DNA from: Favolaschia claudopus
Taxonomy: Eukaryota > Basidiomycota > Agaricomycetes > Agaricales > Mycenaceae
Assembly (NCBI GenBank): GCA_037176885.1
Contig: JAWWNJ010000281.1
Coordinates: 40,076 to 104,075 of the forward strand
Reading direction: 5' to 3'
DNA: 64,000 nt
Shown: piece by piece, positions 45,679 through 57,435 of the stretch
Numbering within the stretch: the first letter of the stretch is position 1
Layout: each line of letters starts with the position of its first letter
Translations under genes and position numbers: made by a program
Notes under the pieces: generated by a model
Told to the model about the DNA's origin: nothing
Seen by the model: the letters and a program-made list of their open reading frames with translations, nothing else
The model's database searches: none

Positions 45679-46125
45679 TAAGGCCAAGGGGCGTTCTGCC
45701 CAATTAGGCATCAAAGGCAGGCATCGGCCGAAATCGAACCGTATCGATCTCGGCTACCGTACACGTACATTGATATACTGTGACTGTGACATCAATCCAG
45801 TCCTTTCGGCTTCTTTACCGTGTTGAAACCGGTCATTGGCAATTGATGGACTTGATGGCCTGGGAGGCCGCCTGATCATTATCAGCTAGCCGCGTTTTCG
45901 CGTTTTCGGTTTTCGTTCCGCATTGAATCATTTTGAATGGCTACCGATTTCCGTATTAGGAAAGTTTGATGGGCTAAACTTTTATGTCGAAGTCAAGAAA
46001 AGCTATTTGGAATGAAAATTGGATGCTCAAACCAGGGGTAGCTTTCGTCAATACGCCGGAGCCATTCAATGGCTGCATCGCAAACAGGCTAATAGGGCTT
46101 CTTCAATGGCCCATCCCGCCACACT

Positions 46126-46646
46126 TTGCCCACCATGCCAAAAGCATCAGGGTCTTTATTGCCAAACGAGGTCAGTTATCGCCATCGTCATGCAATGTGG
46201 TTAACGAGATACAAGGCTTGCCTACGATGCAAAGAACGCAAAACACGATGCGATCTCGGAAAAAGCTGTGAACCGTGCAGGTGGGCCGCGCAGTTTCATC
46301 ATCTCAGTTGCGTCAACTGAGGCCAGTCTTTAAGAAAACATAATCAAACCTGTGAACGGCCCAGTCACACGACGAGGCAGGCCTGCAGAACAAGGCTTCG
46401 GCAGCAAGCCGGTAGGTTTTGAAAAAAAAAAAGGCTTCAACTACAGCAGATGGCCTGCTGGAGGCTATCGGATTACTGACAGGAAGACTTGCCGCCCTCG
46501 AGGCCGCAGTTTTCGGAAGGTCGTCATCCGAGTCTTTGAAGCGTTCAAACTGGGTGGATGTGAGAGAACAAGGCTATCATTCGTGGGCGGAAGCTGATGC
46601 CCGGGGCAAGTCCAGCCGCCCGGAGCTAGACAACGATTTTTTTTGA
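46126..46646 (+). pseudogene. Zn2Cys6-like DNA-binding protein fragment
   Basis: The first segment (46126-46317) carries ACLRCKERKTRCDLGKSCEP then C-R-W..SC, giving Cys-x2-Cys-x6-Cys-x5-Cys-x2-Cys spacing, the fungal binuclear zinc cluster. The sixth Cys is farther away than usual (about ten residues). A second segment (46419-46646) reads TADGLLEAIGLLTGRLAALE, a helix suited to dimerisation, and ends SRPELDNDFF. An intron between them (46415-46440) is possible but not certain because a poly-A run sits at the join. Likely a small or decayed regulator-like gene. Confidence 0.45.
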
Positions 46647-47100
46647 TGTGTAGAGCAGGGTGCGCAGAGATATTCACTGTAGCGCCCTCTGCATTGAAGC
46701 CCTTGTTAAACATAAAGTTATCCCGATCCACTGTGTGGATCGGGTCAACCCCCCTATACTCTGCTGCATCCAGTGCTGTTCGATGACAGAGTGATCTCAG
46801 CGCTCAGCGTTCATCACATTCTCCTCGGGTGAGGATTGAACCCTCGACCCCCCAGTGGGAATCGGGATAAAAACATAGTAAACACCACCAAATAGGTCCC
46901 ATCATTGATGCCATCATTCATTGATGCCATCATTGATGTCTCAAATCGACCGAAGGAAAAAATTTAAATTTGAATTGTATTTTTTGCTGCACAATTGGGG
47001 CCAGGCAGAGTTAAAACATACCAGGAGGCCTCAATTGGGGTAGCAGCGATGTCACAGTGGTCTTTGAGAGCATATAAAATGAGGAAATCGATCAGTGGTA

Positions 47101-49293
47101 ACCTAAATTGGGCATGTTCCGTAAGCTCACATGACTGACTGATTGATTGCATCACTGATGTCTCAAATCGGCCCCGCGGAAAAAGTATTTGTTGTGAGTT
47201 TTGAGCGGATGAAGAATCCCTCTTGAGGGATTGTACTACTATCTAATCGGAGTGTTTTGGCCAGAGGATCAGTCGTGGGAAGGTTTTGATCAGGTGGAAT
47301 AAATCTCGTTCTTCTTTGGTGGTGTTTAGGCCGAGCGCACCATAGACAATGAATTAGTTATCTCATGGAAATGCCCATGATTTTTGTGTTTCATGTATCC
47401 CAGAGTAATGAGGCCCCATTCAACGAAATTCAGTGGATGCGCACCCCCTCGAAAAATCATGGACTTGGACATGAAAATCACAGCGCCGTCCAGCGGCTCA
47501 TGGATATTTATCCGTGGCTGTTGTCTTATGACAATGTTCTCATCGCATTCCGGGTGTTTTCCCAAAGGATCGACCGAAAGACGCTTCTCGGGAATGGAAC
47601 GGCCTGCACTGTATATGTCAAGCGCAGTGCCAAGCGTCTCCCTTCTACGATCAACCAAATGCTCCAAGAATTTCGGAAAGACGGTTTGAACGCTCCGCTC
47701 AACGCATTCAACATATTGGAGATCACAGAAAACTCCAATGCTCGTCGTCTATCTCATACGGTTCACCGGGTCCTGAAATACCGGCTCAAGTCACCCGATG
47801 TCGACATCACATTCTACCCCCATCGTGACGATAGCGCGATCCAGCGCCCTCCTCCTGTTTTCGAGTTGGAGTGTGGACCTGAACATATAACTCTGCAGTA
47901 CCTCTTGGAACGGTTGACATCCCCGAGGCCGGGTATGACGATAATGCCTCGTCTCATCAACGAGTGGCTTCACCAATTAGGACTAGACGCTACTCCGGAG
48001 CTGCAGAAGAAGATTGGCCTGGAGCAAGTCATGGTGTGGGTCGGAGATCAGCTCACTGTCGACCGTTTGCGCAATCTAGCTCGGTTTCGCGCTGAGGATG
48101 ATAACTCGTTCGAACGGTTGGACTGGCTAGTCTCTCCTCCTGGCTGGCTTCACATCTGCATGGCATTCGCCAACTCGATTCACAAACAACACATTGGGAG
48201 TCGGACGTCGAAAGGACGTGGACTCAGTGCAGCATTCAGTGCTTTGGGACGCAAGGGTCTAGAAAAAACCAAAACTCAGGGTCCCTTCTTCCACGATCTG
48301 GATGAGACTCTTCATATCATTGCAGAAGCTCAATTCCGTGAGCTCTGGCTTCTTGTCGGCGGTGTTTCAAACTTGGCCGACTTGCGTAGGAAATCCCCCT
48401 CTACAAACTGGCAGAAAAGATTGTTTCGAACACGCCTCGTCTACCGCACTTGCCATGAACCGTGCAAAGAAACAGGTGGACGAGCTCAAAGAGCAGTCTA
48501 TCATGTTTCTTCGCGATGTTCTACCCTATATCCTGCTGCGCACTGTGATTAAACACGGGCGATGTTGGATTAATGGAGGATTTAATTCCCGAGATGTTGT
48601 ACCGCTTCGTGGGCGGAAACAACTCAAAGTACCACATCGAGAGATGCTTGAGCTGCTCCAAGGGTTGAATCGGAATGGCCACCTGAGCTTCGGTGTGTGT
48701 TCATTTGCTCAGCCGTGGATTGGATAAGCTGATATATTGCCGACTCAAACAGTGACTTCATACGAAGTAATTGTTCGGTGATCAACAATACTGGTCGGCG
48801 AGAAGGACACATGCCAGTTGACGAAGCTCAAGAAATGAATATAAAGGATATCCAAGTACGCCGATATGAACTTGAACAGCATTTAAACAGATAAATCCTC
48901 AGGTCACACACCGCTCGGAAGGACCGAACATTGACTGAACTATGGTGCCCTCCGCTTAGTCACCGCCAAAAATGTACTAGTCCCAAATCGGCCGAAGGCC
49001 GAATTTTTTTTTGTATATACCTCTTTTCGCCTGCAGAAAGACAGTTTTCTATGGTGCGCATCGTTTAAACACCACCAAACAAGAACGAAATTTATAGCAC
49101 CTGATCAGAAGCTTCCCACGACTGATCCTTTGGCCAAAACACTTCGATTAGGTAGTAGAGTAAACCCCCTAGAGGGATATTCCATCCGCTCAAAACTCAC
49201 AATAAAATATATTTTTCTTGAGGCGGATTTGAGACATCAGTGATGCAATCAATCAATAAGTCACGTGTACTTACGAACACTCCCTATTTAGGT
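47101..49293. mobile_element. 2.2-kb element with ~245-bp inverted repeats carrying a DUF6589-like gene
   Basis: Left arm 47101-47345 and right arm 49051-49293 are about 80% identical in inverse. They share ACCTAAAT at the outer end, TTGATTGCATCACTGATGTC, GTGAGTTTTGAGCGGATG, and AGTGTTTTGGCCA with GATCAGTCGTGGGAAG. No obvious target duplication. The only coding region between the arms is the DUF6589-like gene. Confidence 0.75.
47365..48893 (+). pseudogene. DUF6589-family protein
   Basis: Family landmarks in order: VMVWVGDQLTVDRLRNLARF, RAEDDNSFERLDWLVSPPGW, LHICMAFANSIHKQHIGS, GPFFHDLDETLHIIAEAQFR and ELWLLVGGVSNLADLRRKSP in one frame to about 48420. Then EQSIMFLRDVLPYILLRTVI comes in a second frame and LIPEMLYRFVGGNNSKYH in a third. 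A two-base AG duplication at 48640 precedes EMLELLQGLNR, and the end reads VINNTGRREGHMPVDEAQEM to about 48893. DUF6589 is a fungal family of unknown function. The GDQLT block is its hallmark, and its Asp could be catalytic (inference). Three or more frame changes make this copy inactive. Confidence 0.72.
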
Positions 49294-49344
49294 CATGTCA
49301 AGCAAGAACAATATTTTTGAATGTCCTTCTAGTAGCCTATAGTA

Positions 49345-49793
49345 GAGAGTTTGCGGTGAGCCGCCAGAAGCCACCTGGTGGCTCCAACGGCATGCGGATT
49401 GGAGCGGCTACGTCATGTGGCGGCTCGTTCAGCGGCTCGTCGCGCGCGGTCCTTAGCACGATTTCGAGGTTGGGTGCCTTGTATATTGACTATACCTTCA
49501 GCCAATAAGAGTTCGTTGTCCAAAGGTGCATAATTGTTTTGAATTGAAGCAATTTCCAGCGTCAACCGAAGTCTTCGGCTCAAATGTGCGATGGCGTCAG
49601 ATTTTCGGGTCGGATTTTCTTCGTGTGTGTATGGCTCAAGATATAGATGACTAAGTACTAAGAATAGACTTGCAAAACCAAATTTGAACCAGTTTTTACC
49701 AGCCACCAAACGAGCCGCCAGACAGCATAGCCGCTCCAATCCGCATGCCATTAGAGCCGCCAGGTGGCTTCTGGCGGCTCACCGCAAACTCTC
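49345..49793. mobile_element. MITE, 449 bp, ~95-bp inverted repeats
   Basis: GAGAGTTTGCGGTGAGCCGC and inverse, with similarity for about 95 bp including GGCATGCGGATTGGAGCGGC, flanked by TA at 49343-49344 and 49794-49795. GAGCCGCCAG motifs recur. Non-coding. Confidence 0.85.
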
Positions 49794-49796
49794 TAA

Positions 49797-52700
49797 TACC
49801 GTGAGTTCTGAAGTACTCTGTCCATCGTGCAGAGTTAAATGCATTATCAGTGCGAACCCGTTTGATTTTACATCCAGTCTGCCGTTCGGCACCGTGTGAT
49901 CCTTTCGAAGTCGTTTATTTTCAAAATTTGATGATGGAACATCTTGTAAATTGAGAATCTGGCAGAGGAGATCTAGACGATCGTCCAGTGTTTCTTCAGG
50001 ATTCCCTGAAAGTCTCAATCCGGAGATAATCTCAGGTTCGTCTTCATCATCAGACTCATCAAACTCATCAATTTCAGAGTCCGAGTCGCTAACCGACATT
50101 AGCTCTGGCAGGTCCGAGTAGTCCAACGTTGTCAGAGTGTTCTCTTCTTGACCAGGTAGGTCTTCAAGCTGTTCGGATTCAAATTCTCCGCCAGATGCAT
50201 CAGAAAATCCGGGAATTTCAAAGCAACGAGGAAGATCAAAATCTTCGTCGTTTGAATCCGAGTCAGACTCGTATTCTGAATCACTCACTTCAAATAATTC
50301 AGGCAAGTCGGAGAATTCATCGCTCGACTCACTGGACTCATATTCAGATGATAAGTCTGTCTCTGAATCGGAATCTGGGTAGAAACCGGCAAACTTCTCA
50401 AGTACCAGGCCGACAGATCAAAGAGTTGATTCTGTAAGTACTCCTTTGGAAGTAGCTGCGGTTCAGCGTTGCGGAACAGACTTGTAATCATGTAAGTGTC
50501 TTCGTTGTAAGACTCGACTCGAATTTGATTATCTTCGATTGCAGGAGTGTTAATCTCGAAATCAACATCCTTCAAGATGAATGTCGCCATTGTAGCGTAC
50601 ATATCCTCAGATTCAGCGGTAAAGCGATCTTCCCATTCTACATCATCGGGATCTAACCCAATTGCAATCTGGCGCTCAATAGCATACCAGAGACCAATTT
50701 TGAAGTCTTCGTCAAACAAAAATTCCATCGGTAGGATTACATCTTCCATCGTAACATTGTCAATGACAAACATATTCAGTAGCCGATGTTTTCATACACT
50801 TGGAATCGAGATTCCTGTTGAATCTCATCGTCTCCAGGATACAGGCTGAGCTTCCTGCAGTACAATGCGAACAAATTGAGCAGCCGCTAAATCGCCAATA
50901 GGTCGCGGCTTTTCCGGGTGAGAGCTGACAGTTTCCAAAATTTTCAAATCCTGGTTCCTGCCCTCCTTAGCTTCCACACGGAAAGTCGCAGACCCCACCG
51001 GTAATGTTTCCAACACCTCAGTAGTTGCTGAGAGTGCTGATTCGTTTGCAGTACGCATTCGTGCTGCGTGTGCGCCAAAACCTGGAGGTTTGCCTTTCTG
51101 GCTTGAATTCATGCTCGTTAATTTAGGACAATTACGAGCCATATGGCCCGGTTCAGCGCAATTTAGGCAGAGGCCGGCAGCCATTAATTCATTACGACGC
51201 TTAGTCGACATTTTCCGGTCATCAAAGGTTCGTTTACCCTTCGACTGGTTGTTCGTTGAAGCCCTCGGCTTATCTGAGTTCGATTTTTCAGTGTTCAACT
51301 TCACCGAGGAAGATTGAATTGTTGGCTTCTTGAAAAAGCGACCCCCACGCCCACGATTAGGGTTCTTAGATGGTAAGTTAGAAGGTTTGCTTGTGCTCGC
51401 CTTCGGCTTATCATCCTCAGGTCTATAATTACCAAGCAGCTTTTCAGCGTGCTCGGCTTCACAACAACGTCGTCCCAACTTGAAACCTCAGGATCAAGCT
51501 TTTGCGGGACATCTCCTTCTTGATGTCCTTTCGCAACGTTAACCAGAGACGGGTGACTTTTTCCTGATCGTCTGGTAATCCGATCATGGTGTGTAGCTGT
51601 TCGTATTCAGCTATATGCTCAGTCACTGGTTTAGAACCCTGGAAAAGTCCGTTCAATTTGTGCGTTGTTTCAACTTAAAATCTTTAGGGAAACAATAATT
51701 CAAAAGTTCAGTGAAGAACTTCGGAAGAGTCCAGGACTTCTCATATTTAACAACCTTACGTTGGTAAAAGTCTCCAGCTGTTCCGGTCATGAAATAGCTG
51801 ATTATGAAGATCTGGTCTTCCTTAGGGACTTTACCCATGGTAACGTAGTTTGTGCTTTCGCGAACAACCGGAAATAAGCATAAGGATCGACCGATCCGTT
51901 GTACTTGGTAGGTGGAATAGGCTTCAAGTTCATTTTAGAAACCCGTCGAGATTTTGATCTCGTCCTACGAGAGCCTTCGCGCGTCGCGATTTACTGGATT
52001 TCCGCGACTTGCGAGAATGGCTACGTTTTTCCTTGTGTTTACGGGAACGAGATTTACGGTGACTCCGTTTCACAGACTTTCCAGAGTCGGTACCACTCCT
52101 CGTCAGAGCTGGAAGAGCTATCCGAGCTGCTCGATTCATCATCCGATTCAGAGGAATCTTCCTCGGAGGGAATCTGAGCTGGAACTCGAGGAACTCGAGC
52201 TGGATGAACTCGAGCTCGAGCTTGACGAAGGTGGCGAAGAATTCCGAGCGGCAGCCTCGCGAATAACTTTGTCAATAAATGTTCCGCCTACAAGAGGTCT
52301 AGCAGGAGGGGAATTCGATCGTTTCTGTGTGCTTTTACCAGAACCTTTGGTGCGAATTTCCCGCTCAATGCTCGCTTCAACCGCTTCTTTAGAACGGTTC
52401 TTAACCTGTTTAGCTTGCCTTCTTCTTAAGCAACTTAGCGGTGCGTTTCGCTTCCACTATTTCGACGTCTTTCTGACGCTTCTTCTCAAGTTTAATTGCC
52501 TTCAAGCGTTTCTGAAGGTTCCATTTTTCGTCTGATAGCGAAATAATGGTCTGGCCAGACACTGATTCATTCGGAGGAGAATTATATTCAGGTTTATTAA
52601 TTACAACGGTAGTAGAAGAACTATCCGATGGTACATTATTCACGGGGCCATCCCGGAATAAGTCAGAAGGAGTAGAAATAGGCTCCTTTTTAATTCGATT

Positions 52701-53670
52701 AATTTCTTCAAAATTAGCGAAGGCAGCGCGTTGAGCTTCAAACTCAGCTTCAGAGAACTGGTCCGACCAATCAACCTCGCCCCAATTGCGAGGATCAGGG
52801 CCTTTACCCTTCGGCTGAGACGGCCCTTCGCCTCGAGAGATTTCGCTTTTCAGAAGGCGAAGCCGAGCGGACTTCAACCTTCCGAACCGGTGCGGGAGTG
52901 GATTGCGCCTGAGCACCTGTGAAGCGCGGTGAGTTAAATGTGTTCAATTTAACTTTCGCAATTTTATCCTCATCATCAGAGGCGAGAGAAATGAGTTCCC
53001 TCGTCGGAAACACGAGAAGCTCGACGGCTCTTATCCGCAGCCTTGGCCATACGCATGTAGCGTTTGCCATCTGCCTAAGCTCCTTGGAGCTCATTTCTTT
53101 AGTCGCACGTTCAATTGGCGACGTAGAGGCGGAGGTTGAACGATTAAGTTCGGCCCCAACCGACCTCTTGTCTTCCTTGTGAGACTTGGAAGACTGGCGA
53201 GTAACCTGCGTCCAGGTCTCGCGATTCTCGCTTGCATCCAAGTCGAGAATACCAAAATCCACGCTGCTGTCCAGCAACGGGACAAGCAACAGCCCGGAGC
53301 TTTCCTGAGAAGGAAAAGCTCCCTCCACCACCTGAGGAGGTGGGGCACTAACCGCCCGAATGGGTGGTGAAGCAGAAACAACCCGGCTGAACAACAGCTC
53401 GGGTGTAACGCTGCGCGACTTGGGCGAACCCAAAGCCGACTTGGGAGCGGATTGCTCGGGAGCGCGATGCTCGGAACCAGGAGAAGAAGAAGAAATAGAA
53501 GTGGAAGACTCACTATCCTCCGCATGTTCCCTCGATAGTAACACGATTGTTCCGAGTAGTAGCCCGAGTAACATAAGGGGAACGGCCCCGTCCGCGAAGA
53601 GAATGAGCCATTGCGAGTAGATGAGAGGGTAAGAGACAAGAAGCAAGAGTTGAGACAGGAGATGAGACAA
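49797..53670 (-). pseudogene. Ty3/gypsy-type Gag remnant with zinc knuckle, no pol
   Basis: Pieces in several frames read, 5' to 3' on the minus strand: an N-terminal Ser/Pro/Glu-rich part (53670-52804); a coiled-coil-like basic segment near 52480 (LQKRLKAIKLEKKRQKDVEI); long acidic and poly-Ser tracts (52275-52130); and an Arg/Ser stretch (52090-51950). Then a retrotransposon Gag core: PTKYNGSVDPYAYFRLFAKA, FMTGTAGDFYQRKVVKYEKS, LLNYCFPKDFKLKQR, GSKPVTEHIAEYEQLHTMIG. A CCHC knuckle, CLNCAEPGHMARNC (about 51165), follows. A very acidic frame (50773-49800) with DSDSDSEIDEFDESDDEDEP comes last. No protease, reverse transcriptase or integrase follows; a MITE and the DUF6589 element lie there instead. 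At least six frame changes. Confidence 0.6.
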
Positions 53671-53769
53671 GAGAAAAGCTTTGGTGAGATAGTCGTCGTC
53701 GAAGTCGGTAGCGGCGGTTGATCAGACCACAGGTAACCAGAGCAAGCGGCGACGAAGAGCAAAGATACT

Positions 53770-55434
53770 AGTTAAGAGTCAAAAATATGTACGAAAGATT
53801 ACCGTTAAGTAATAGTTTCGGCACACGAAAGGTTTTGTTGAGAGCTGGTGATGTTTTAAGTTCTAGATTCACCAAAGTGTAAAACTAAGTACAAGACAGT
53901 ATATAAAGTAATCTAATAATCAAGACAATGCGGAATGAGATTATACATGAGCGCAAAGTAATGTACGGAGCGGGAAGTGGAGAATGAGTCTAAGTCAAAC
54001 GCGGTCACGAGGTAAGAAAGAAAAATGATAGTGTTACAGTAGCCAATACCACTGTTTCTAGATCAGAATTCAAAGTCAAATGTACTAACGGCGTGGGGGT
54101 CACCGCAGGTTACTGATGGTGACCTGTCACGTGCCTCTTTGCCCGCCAATTCTACCAGATGTACTAATCATGGTTGGCAAAATATATCCTCAATCTGATG
54201 AAGTAATCGAACGATTGAATGGATTGTGCTCACGATCGGAAGGATTGAAAGATTTGGTAGTTACTGTACAATCTGATAGCTGAAGTTTTGTTTGGCTTTA
54301 ATTGTAAAACTATTTAATTAGTTTGACAAATGGGTAGTTATTCTAATTTTTTATACACAAAACAATTTCCTGTCTATCATCTCTTTGGAATTCAAGAGAC
54401 AGAACATGGCTTTATTTGCACAGAATTCTCCTAGCAAGAATTTCCCACACATCGGCAATTGCCGCCTTCGTGCTGGTAGTGTGCTGGCGGATACTCGGAG
54501 TCCTCGGACTCGGTTCTCCGATCACCAGAGAGTACAATCGTGGTTACCTCGGCTAAGCTAAGCGGGGGGAGAGCATTTGGGAGTTGAAATAACACGCGAA
54601 ATGTGATGATCGCGGGCATGATCGGTGGCATTTCCCACGAGTGCCATCACCAGACCGCATACCGGAACAACGTCTTGGTTGCATAACATGGCCAAAGCAA
54701 TGCGTGGATGTGGTGTTTTTGGCGCGTTCCAACGCGACTTACGGGCGGGATACTCGGACCTAATTTAGTTTTATATAACGCAGACCTTAGCTGCTATTTT
54801 CTATGTATCAATATCGAAGGATCTACGAGATACACAGGATACTTGAATCAAGGAGATTGTCTCAGATTGATGGAGAGTCACTGTCCTGATCAAGGCTGGC
54901 GGAGCCGGCGCGCAATGAAGACGACCGACAAGCCTGTAACGCACACAGTTTGTGACGGCAAGCCCCGGGGCCAAACGCACCGACGGCGGGGAGAAACAGC
55001 AAGTACGAGCGCGCTGTGTATCTTTATTTGGTGACGGCAATCAGCAACTGTTGGCCTGTTTGATGCCGATGGGATTGATGGCGGCCTGAATCATGTCATT
55101 TCCAACTGCCGAATTTTGTGAGCGGGGGTAGCTGCACCCCCTATCCGTTGCCAAGCATCCGTACTTAGTATCCCTTGCTTCAGTAGTCTCTTGTATTCCC
55201 GTTCCCCCACGAATACTTGTTCCCGCAACCTTCATGCGCTCGTCGCTGATTCAATAAAAAGGACTTATTTGCAATTTGTTCGACTCAGACACAGATGGAC
55301 GAAGGGGGCAAGCAACGACAAGTGTATTGATACGCGAGTACATCACTGTCATAGCACACCCGAAACAAACTACGTATTCTCACAAAACAGGATTTTTAGG
55401 AACACGCTGTCGGTTGAACGCATCGATATAAGTC
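53770..55434. other. No gene recognised
   Basis: Lies upstream of the Gag remnant and could hold its 5' LTR, but no second LTR copy exists in the window to compare. AT-rich, with no convincing reading frame. Confidence 0.3.
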
Positions 55435-55752
55435 TCAGTCTGATCGGTGGAACGTCGCAGATGCAGGCCGTTGGGCTAACAGAGGTTCTGAGCAAATCGC
55501 CGCAAGAGATAATTTCATTGAGAGGCATTCAGAAATTTCATGGCCCAAATCGCCGCATTTGTAGCAATCAAGCCGTATAACAGAAATGTTTTCGTCGAGG
55601 AAATTTCGTTCAGCCGATGATTCGGGTGGGGGTGGATTCACCGTGACAATAATTTCAGGAGTAATGTAAAACCCCGGGGCGCGATTTGCACTCGGAAGTA
55701 AACGAGAACCATGCGCAATCGGGAACAAACAAATACAACAGAGAACCTGCAT
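55435..55752 (-). pseudogene. CCHC zinc-knuckle fragment
   Basis: The 105-residue frame has a hydrophobic start (MQVLCCICLFPIAHGS), a Pro-rich segment (TVNPPPPESSAE) and CYKCGDLGHEISEC, a Cys-x2-Cys-x4-His-x4-Cys knuckle typical of Gag or RNA-binding proteins. It is too short for a full protein. It is probably a transposon remnant; no partner domain is visible nearby. Confidence 0.4.
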
Positions 55753-55830
55753 CGACCACCTAAACCTGTGGGGAGGGTGATGGATGGATAAGCGTTCCCA
55801 GGCGTCGAAACAAAGATTTACCTCGAGTGC

Positions 55831-56607
55831 TCAAAGAGCGTCACAAAGTTCGCGGATGGACTGCGCCACTGACAGCAGCTTAGCCTCACCTTCACCACCG
55901 TCCAAAAAGTCGTGGGCCCAGCGCGCAGCGGGGGCCGTGTCGTTGACAATCCGGGTATCTCTGGGGATTTCCGCGGGGGTGAGCTCGTGCGACGCTCGGT
56001 CGTATTCGTAGATGGCGAATTGTGACCCTATCGCACTCAACCCAATCAGCTTCGGGATGATGAGGCACTCGACAAGCCGATCGAATCTCTCGCGCATTTG
56101 TCGATCCGCGGCTGACCTAGCCGCCAGCTCCTGAAGGTGGCCTGCAGGCTTGATCTCGATAAAACAAATGGGATGTTTGCTGCTTCCGCGAGCAGAGCGC
56201 ACGATATAGAGTGTGGTGAAGTCGACGGAGCCGGGATATACTGGTCCTTTGTACTGGGGAGCGACTTCGTACTCTTGCGGGGGGAAGAGATACCCCAGAA
56301 GAGTGTTGATTGGCCCGTACCACTCGCTCTCATCAGAAGTGGCTCGGTTGAACAACTGAAAGCGATCGGAAACATATGCAGGCAGGGCCATATCGTTGAG
56401 AAGAACCGATGAGGAGTGTTGGGCAAGGGTATAATCGGAGGGCGGAACGTACGACAAGTATGCACAGGAGTTTGAGACACTCCTGACATTCCGCCGCAAC
56501 GTGCCAACCGAATAAGGCGATTTGATGGCGGCAAAATATTCGGCGATCAAATGCTTTTGACTGTAGATCAATGTGAGCTGTTGGGGGCCTTGGGGGCGTA
56601 ATGTCAT
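55831..56607 (-). CDS. PD-(D/E)XK nuclease-like protein, single exon, intact
   Basis: A 258-residue frame from ATG at 56607 to the stop at 55831, without introns or lesions. The core has YGPINTLLGYLFPPQEYEVA, then SVDFTTLYIV with a candidate catalytic Asp and, about 20 residues on, PICFIEIKPAGHL with the ExK pair. QMRERFDRLVECLIIPKLIG and GSQFAIYEYDR complete the fold. The C-terminal part (EIPRDTRIVNDTAPAARWAHD) is conserved in the Agaricomycete members I know of. The substrate is unknown; such proteins are widespread and variable in copy number in mushrooms. Immediately 5' lies a tRNA-like SINE piece and telomere-like repeats. Because it is one of very few intact genes here, it may be functional. 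Confidence 0.65.
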   Translation of the reverse strand: MTLRPQGPQQLTLIYSQKHLIAEYFAAIKSPYSVGTLRRNVRSVSNSCAYLSYVPPSDYTLAQHSSSVLLNDMALPAYVSDRFQLFNRATSDESEWYGPINTLLGYLFPPQEYEVAPQYKGPVYPGSVDFTTLYIVRSARGSSKHPICFIEIKPAGHLQELAARSAADRQMRERFDRLVECLIIPKLIGLSAIGSQFAIYEYDRASHELTPAEIPRDTRIVNDTAPAARWAHDFLDGGEGEAKLLSVAQSIRELCDAL

Positions 56608-56621
56608 GCTGAAAAAAAGAG

Positions 56622-56725
56622 GTCAGCCAGTTGCGGTGTAGTCTAGAGGTTTGGAGCGGAGACAGGGGCATCGACTTGCTGAGGTTGTGAGTTCAATTCT
56701 TCTCTTTTCAATTTTTTTTTACTTC
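56622..56725 (+). repeat. tRNA-derived SINE-like sequence
   Basis: GTGTAGTCTAGAGG resembles an A box and GTGAGTTCAATTC a B box about 50 bp later, followed by a T-rich tail (TTTTCAATTTTTTTTT). This order is what fungal tRNA-derived SINEs show. It is not a foldable tRNA by eye. Confidence 0.45.
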
Positions 56726-56756
56726 CATTATATTATGACTGCCGACCAAGAGTCAC

Positions 56757-56866
56757 TGGTTAGGTGGTTAGGGTTGCTCCCAATTTTGTGACTGCCGAAG
56801 GCCAAAAGAATACTGGGTTAGGTACCTGGTTAGGGTTAAGGTTTGGGTTAGTGGTTAGGGTTCGGG
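56757..56866 (+). repeat. Interstitial telomere-like repeats
   Basis: GGTTAGG, GGTTAGGGTT, GGGTTAGG, GGTTAGGGTTAAGG and GGTTAGGGTTCGGGG occur in two clusters (56758-56776 and 56814-56866). TTAGGG is the telomere unit of most basidiomycetes. The copies are degenerate and not at a sequence end. Confidence 0.55.
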
Positions 56867-57435
56867 GGGGTGTGGGGGTGAGGAACAGAAGGATTCGCGC
56901 GAACGAGGCTTTAGAGTGCCAACCTGAGCGGCCCCGGCTTGGGGGACCCCCCGAGCGGAGCGAGGGAGGGGAGGGGCCGCGAATGGTTGGTCCCCTTCGC
57001 GCAAATGAAGGACTACGATTTGGCGGGTGCCGAGTCTCGCCGAAGTGATTTGCCATCAACACAGCCCGCATCAAATTGCCATATTGGGTGCGCACGTTGC
57101 GGCGGAATGCGCACAAAGTACTATAGTTTGAGAAGGGTACGTGGAGATCACGTGGGTCACCCTTGACCGGAACCATCACCGTCACGATTTTTCCCACGGC
57201 CAAAATTTTGCTGGGATGCAAGGCGAGCGTACCCCTCCTCGCCCTCCAGCAACGGGCCTTCGGCGCCCAAGGTCACCGGACTCCCCTCCCCGTCCTCTAC
57301 GTCTCCAGCGGCACCACGACCAACCAACCAGTCACCCCCCACCCCCCGCCATGACCACGCCCCAAACTCAGCGCCCCCTCAGGCCGCCGTCCCTCAGTCC
57401 CACACAACGATCGACTACCTGTCCACCAAGCTCTA

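Noticed and set aside
53770..54420. 5' LTR of the Gag relic
   Set aside because: No second copy in the window to compare and no clear TG...CA ends or target duplication.
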